Below, piece after piece: positions 63,719 to 64,000 of a stretch of 64,000 bases of DNA; position 1 is the first letter of the stretch, and every line of letters starts with the position of its first letter. The notes under the pieces are model-generated. The model was given only the letters and a program-made list of their open reading frames with translations. It ran no database searches and was not told the DNA's origin. This stretch comes from Saccharomonospora xinjiangensis XJ-54 (lineage in GTDB: Bacteria > Actinomycetota > Actinomycetes > Mycobacteriales > Pseudonocardiaceae). Position numbers and translations under genes: made by a program. Location of the stretch: assembly GCF_000258175.1 (NCBI RefSeq), contig NZ_JH636049.1, positions 25,046 through 89,045 on the forward strand, written 5' to 3'.

Positions 63719-64000
63719 GTGGAACGGATTCCCCCGGAGTTGTTCCGGTTCAGCGTCGGCGAGAACGCCGACACCTACACAGCGATTCTGCGCGCGTTCG
63801 CGGAGGCCAACGAACGGCTGGAGACCTCGCTGAGCCTGGACGAGGTGCAACAGCGGTTGCGCACAGTGGGCTGGTTCGGTGCCCTGCCCAACGACGACCT
63901 CGCTCGCGCGCTGCAGAAGCTACGGGACTGGCAGCTCATCGACGTCATCCAGAACCATGCGGAGAACTACCGCACGGCCGAGGAATACGAGCGTCGCAAC
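63719..64000 (+). CDS. jetA: DUF2397 protein, JetA of type II Wadjet (partial, runs off right edge)
   Basis: 94 codons from GTG 63719, with GGAGGTG just upstream, open at the window edge. FRFSVGENADTYTAILRAFAE, LSLDEVQQRL, ARALQKLRDWQLIDVIQ and YRTAEEYERRN follow the order of the DUF2397 (TIGR02677) N terminus: winged helix, then a WGxL-like turn and a TVEEYxRR segment. In type II Wadjet, JetA (DUF2397) is a kleisin-like subunit followed by DUF2398, an SbcC-like ATPase and DUF2399, which cleave invading plasmid DNA. The remaining genes must lie beyond the window. Confidence 0.75.
   Translation, partial: MERIPPELFRFSVGENADTYTAILRAFAEANERLETSLSLDEVQQRLRTVGWFGALPNDDLARALQKLRDWQLIDVIQNHAENYRTAEEYERRN

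Overview
The window comes from a high-GC actinomycete, most likely of the Pseudonocardiaceae. The GC-rich codon usage, frequent GTG starts, leaderless genes, a FurA-KatA operon, an NmtR-type regulator and very large modular polyketide synthases all fit this. No marker in the window fixes the genus.

Region 1 (1-26.9 kb, all minus strand) is one end of a biosynthetic gene cluster. In transcription order it holds a LuxR-type regulator, a cytochrome P450, a bacterial nitric oxide synthase (NOS) oxygenase, and two giant type I PKS genes, the second of which runs off the left edge. The first PKS carries an AT-less KSQ loading module and one conventional cis-AT module specific for methylmalonyl. The second has three modules without a working AT. 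Its first module keeps a recognisable but dead AT remnant, and the modules after it look like trans-AT modules. The line therefore switches from cis-AT to trans-AT loading. An adjacent NOS and P450 recall the NO-dependent nitration pairs of thaxtomin and rufomycin biosynthesis, so a nitrated or otherwise NO-modified polyketide is a reasonable hypothesis. No trans-acting AT is in the window. A DHA2-type MFS exporter (28.1-29.6 kb) may belong to the cluster.

Region 2 (29.6-41.9 kb) holds mostly single genes: a RibD/DHFR-like reductase, a YbjN-like protein, a macro-domain/KAP NTPase followed by a multi-spanning M48 metallopeptidase, two DUF1990-like genes around a small membrane protein, a DUF3140 gene, a truncated ArsR gene beside an AHSA1 protein, and an erythromycin-esterase homologue.

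Region 3 (41.6-55.9 kb) holds an oxidative-stress operon (FurA, catalase, ankyrin protein), a lipoprotein, a PH-domain membrane protein, a TGT-like zinc protein, a SUKH-like protein with a three-residue repeat, an APC permease, a divergent NmtR/MFS metal-efflux pair, an overlapping three-gene cassette ending in a HEXXH peptidase, an M20 peptidase and a tRNA-Leu(GAG).

Region 4 (56-64 kb) looks like accessory DNA downstream of the tRNA: a frameshifted IS481-type element abutting an MFS gene, a divergent MmyB-like regulator, a tyrosine-recombinase remnant, an N6-methylase with an attached specificity-like domain, a membrane protein under a promoter with an embedded palindrome, a sigma factor, and at the right edge the first 94 codons of a DUF2397 gene (JetA of type II Wadjet).
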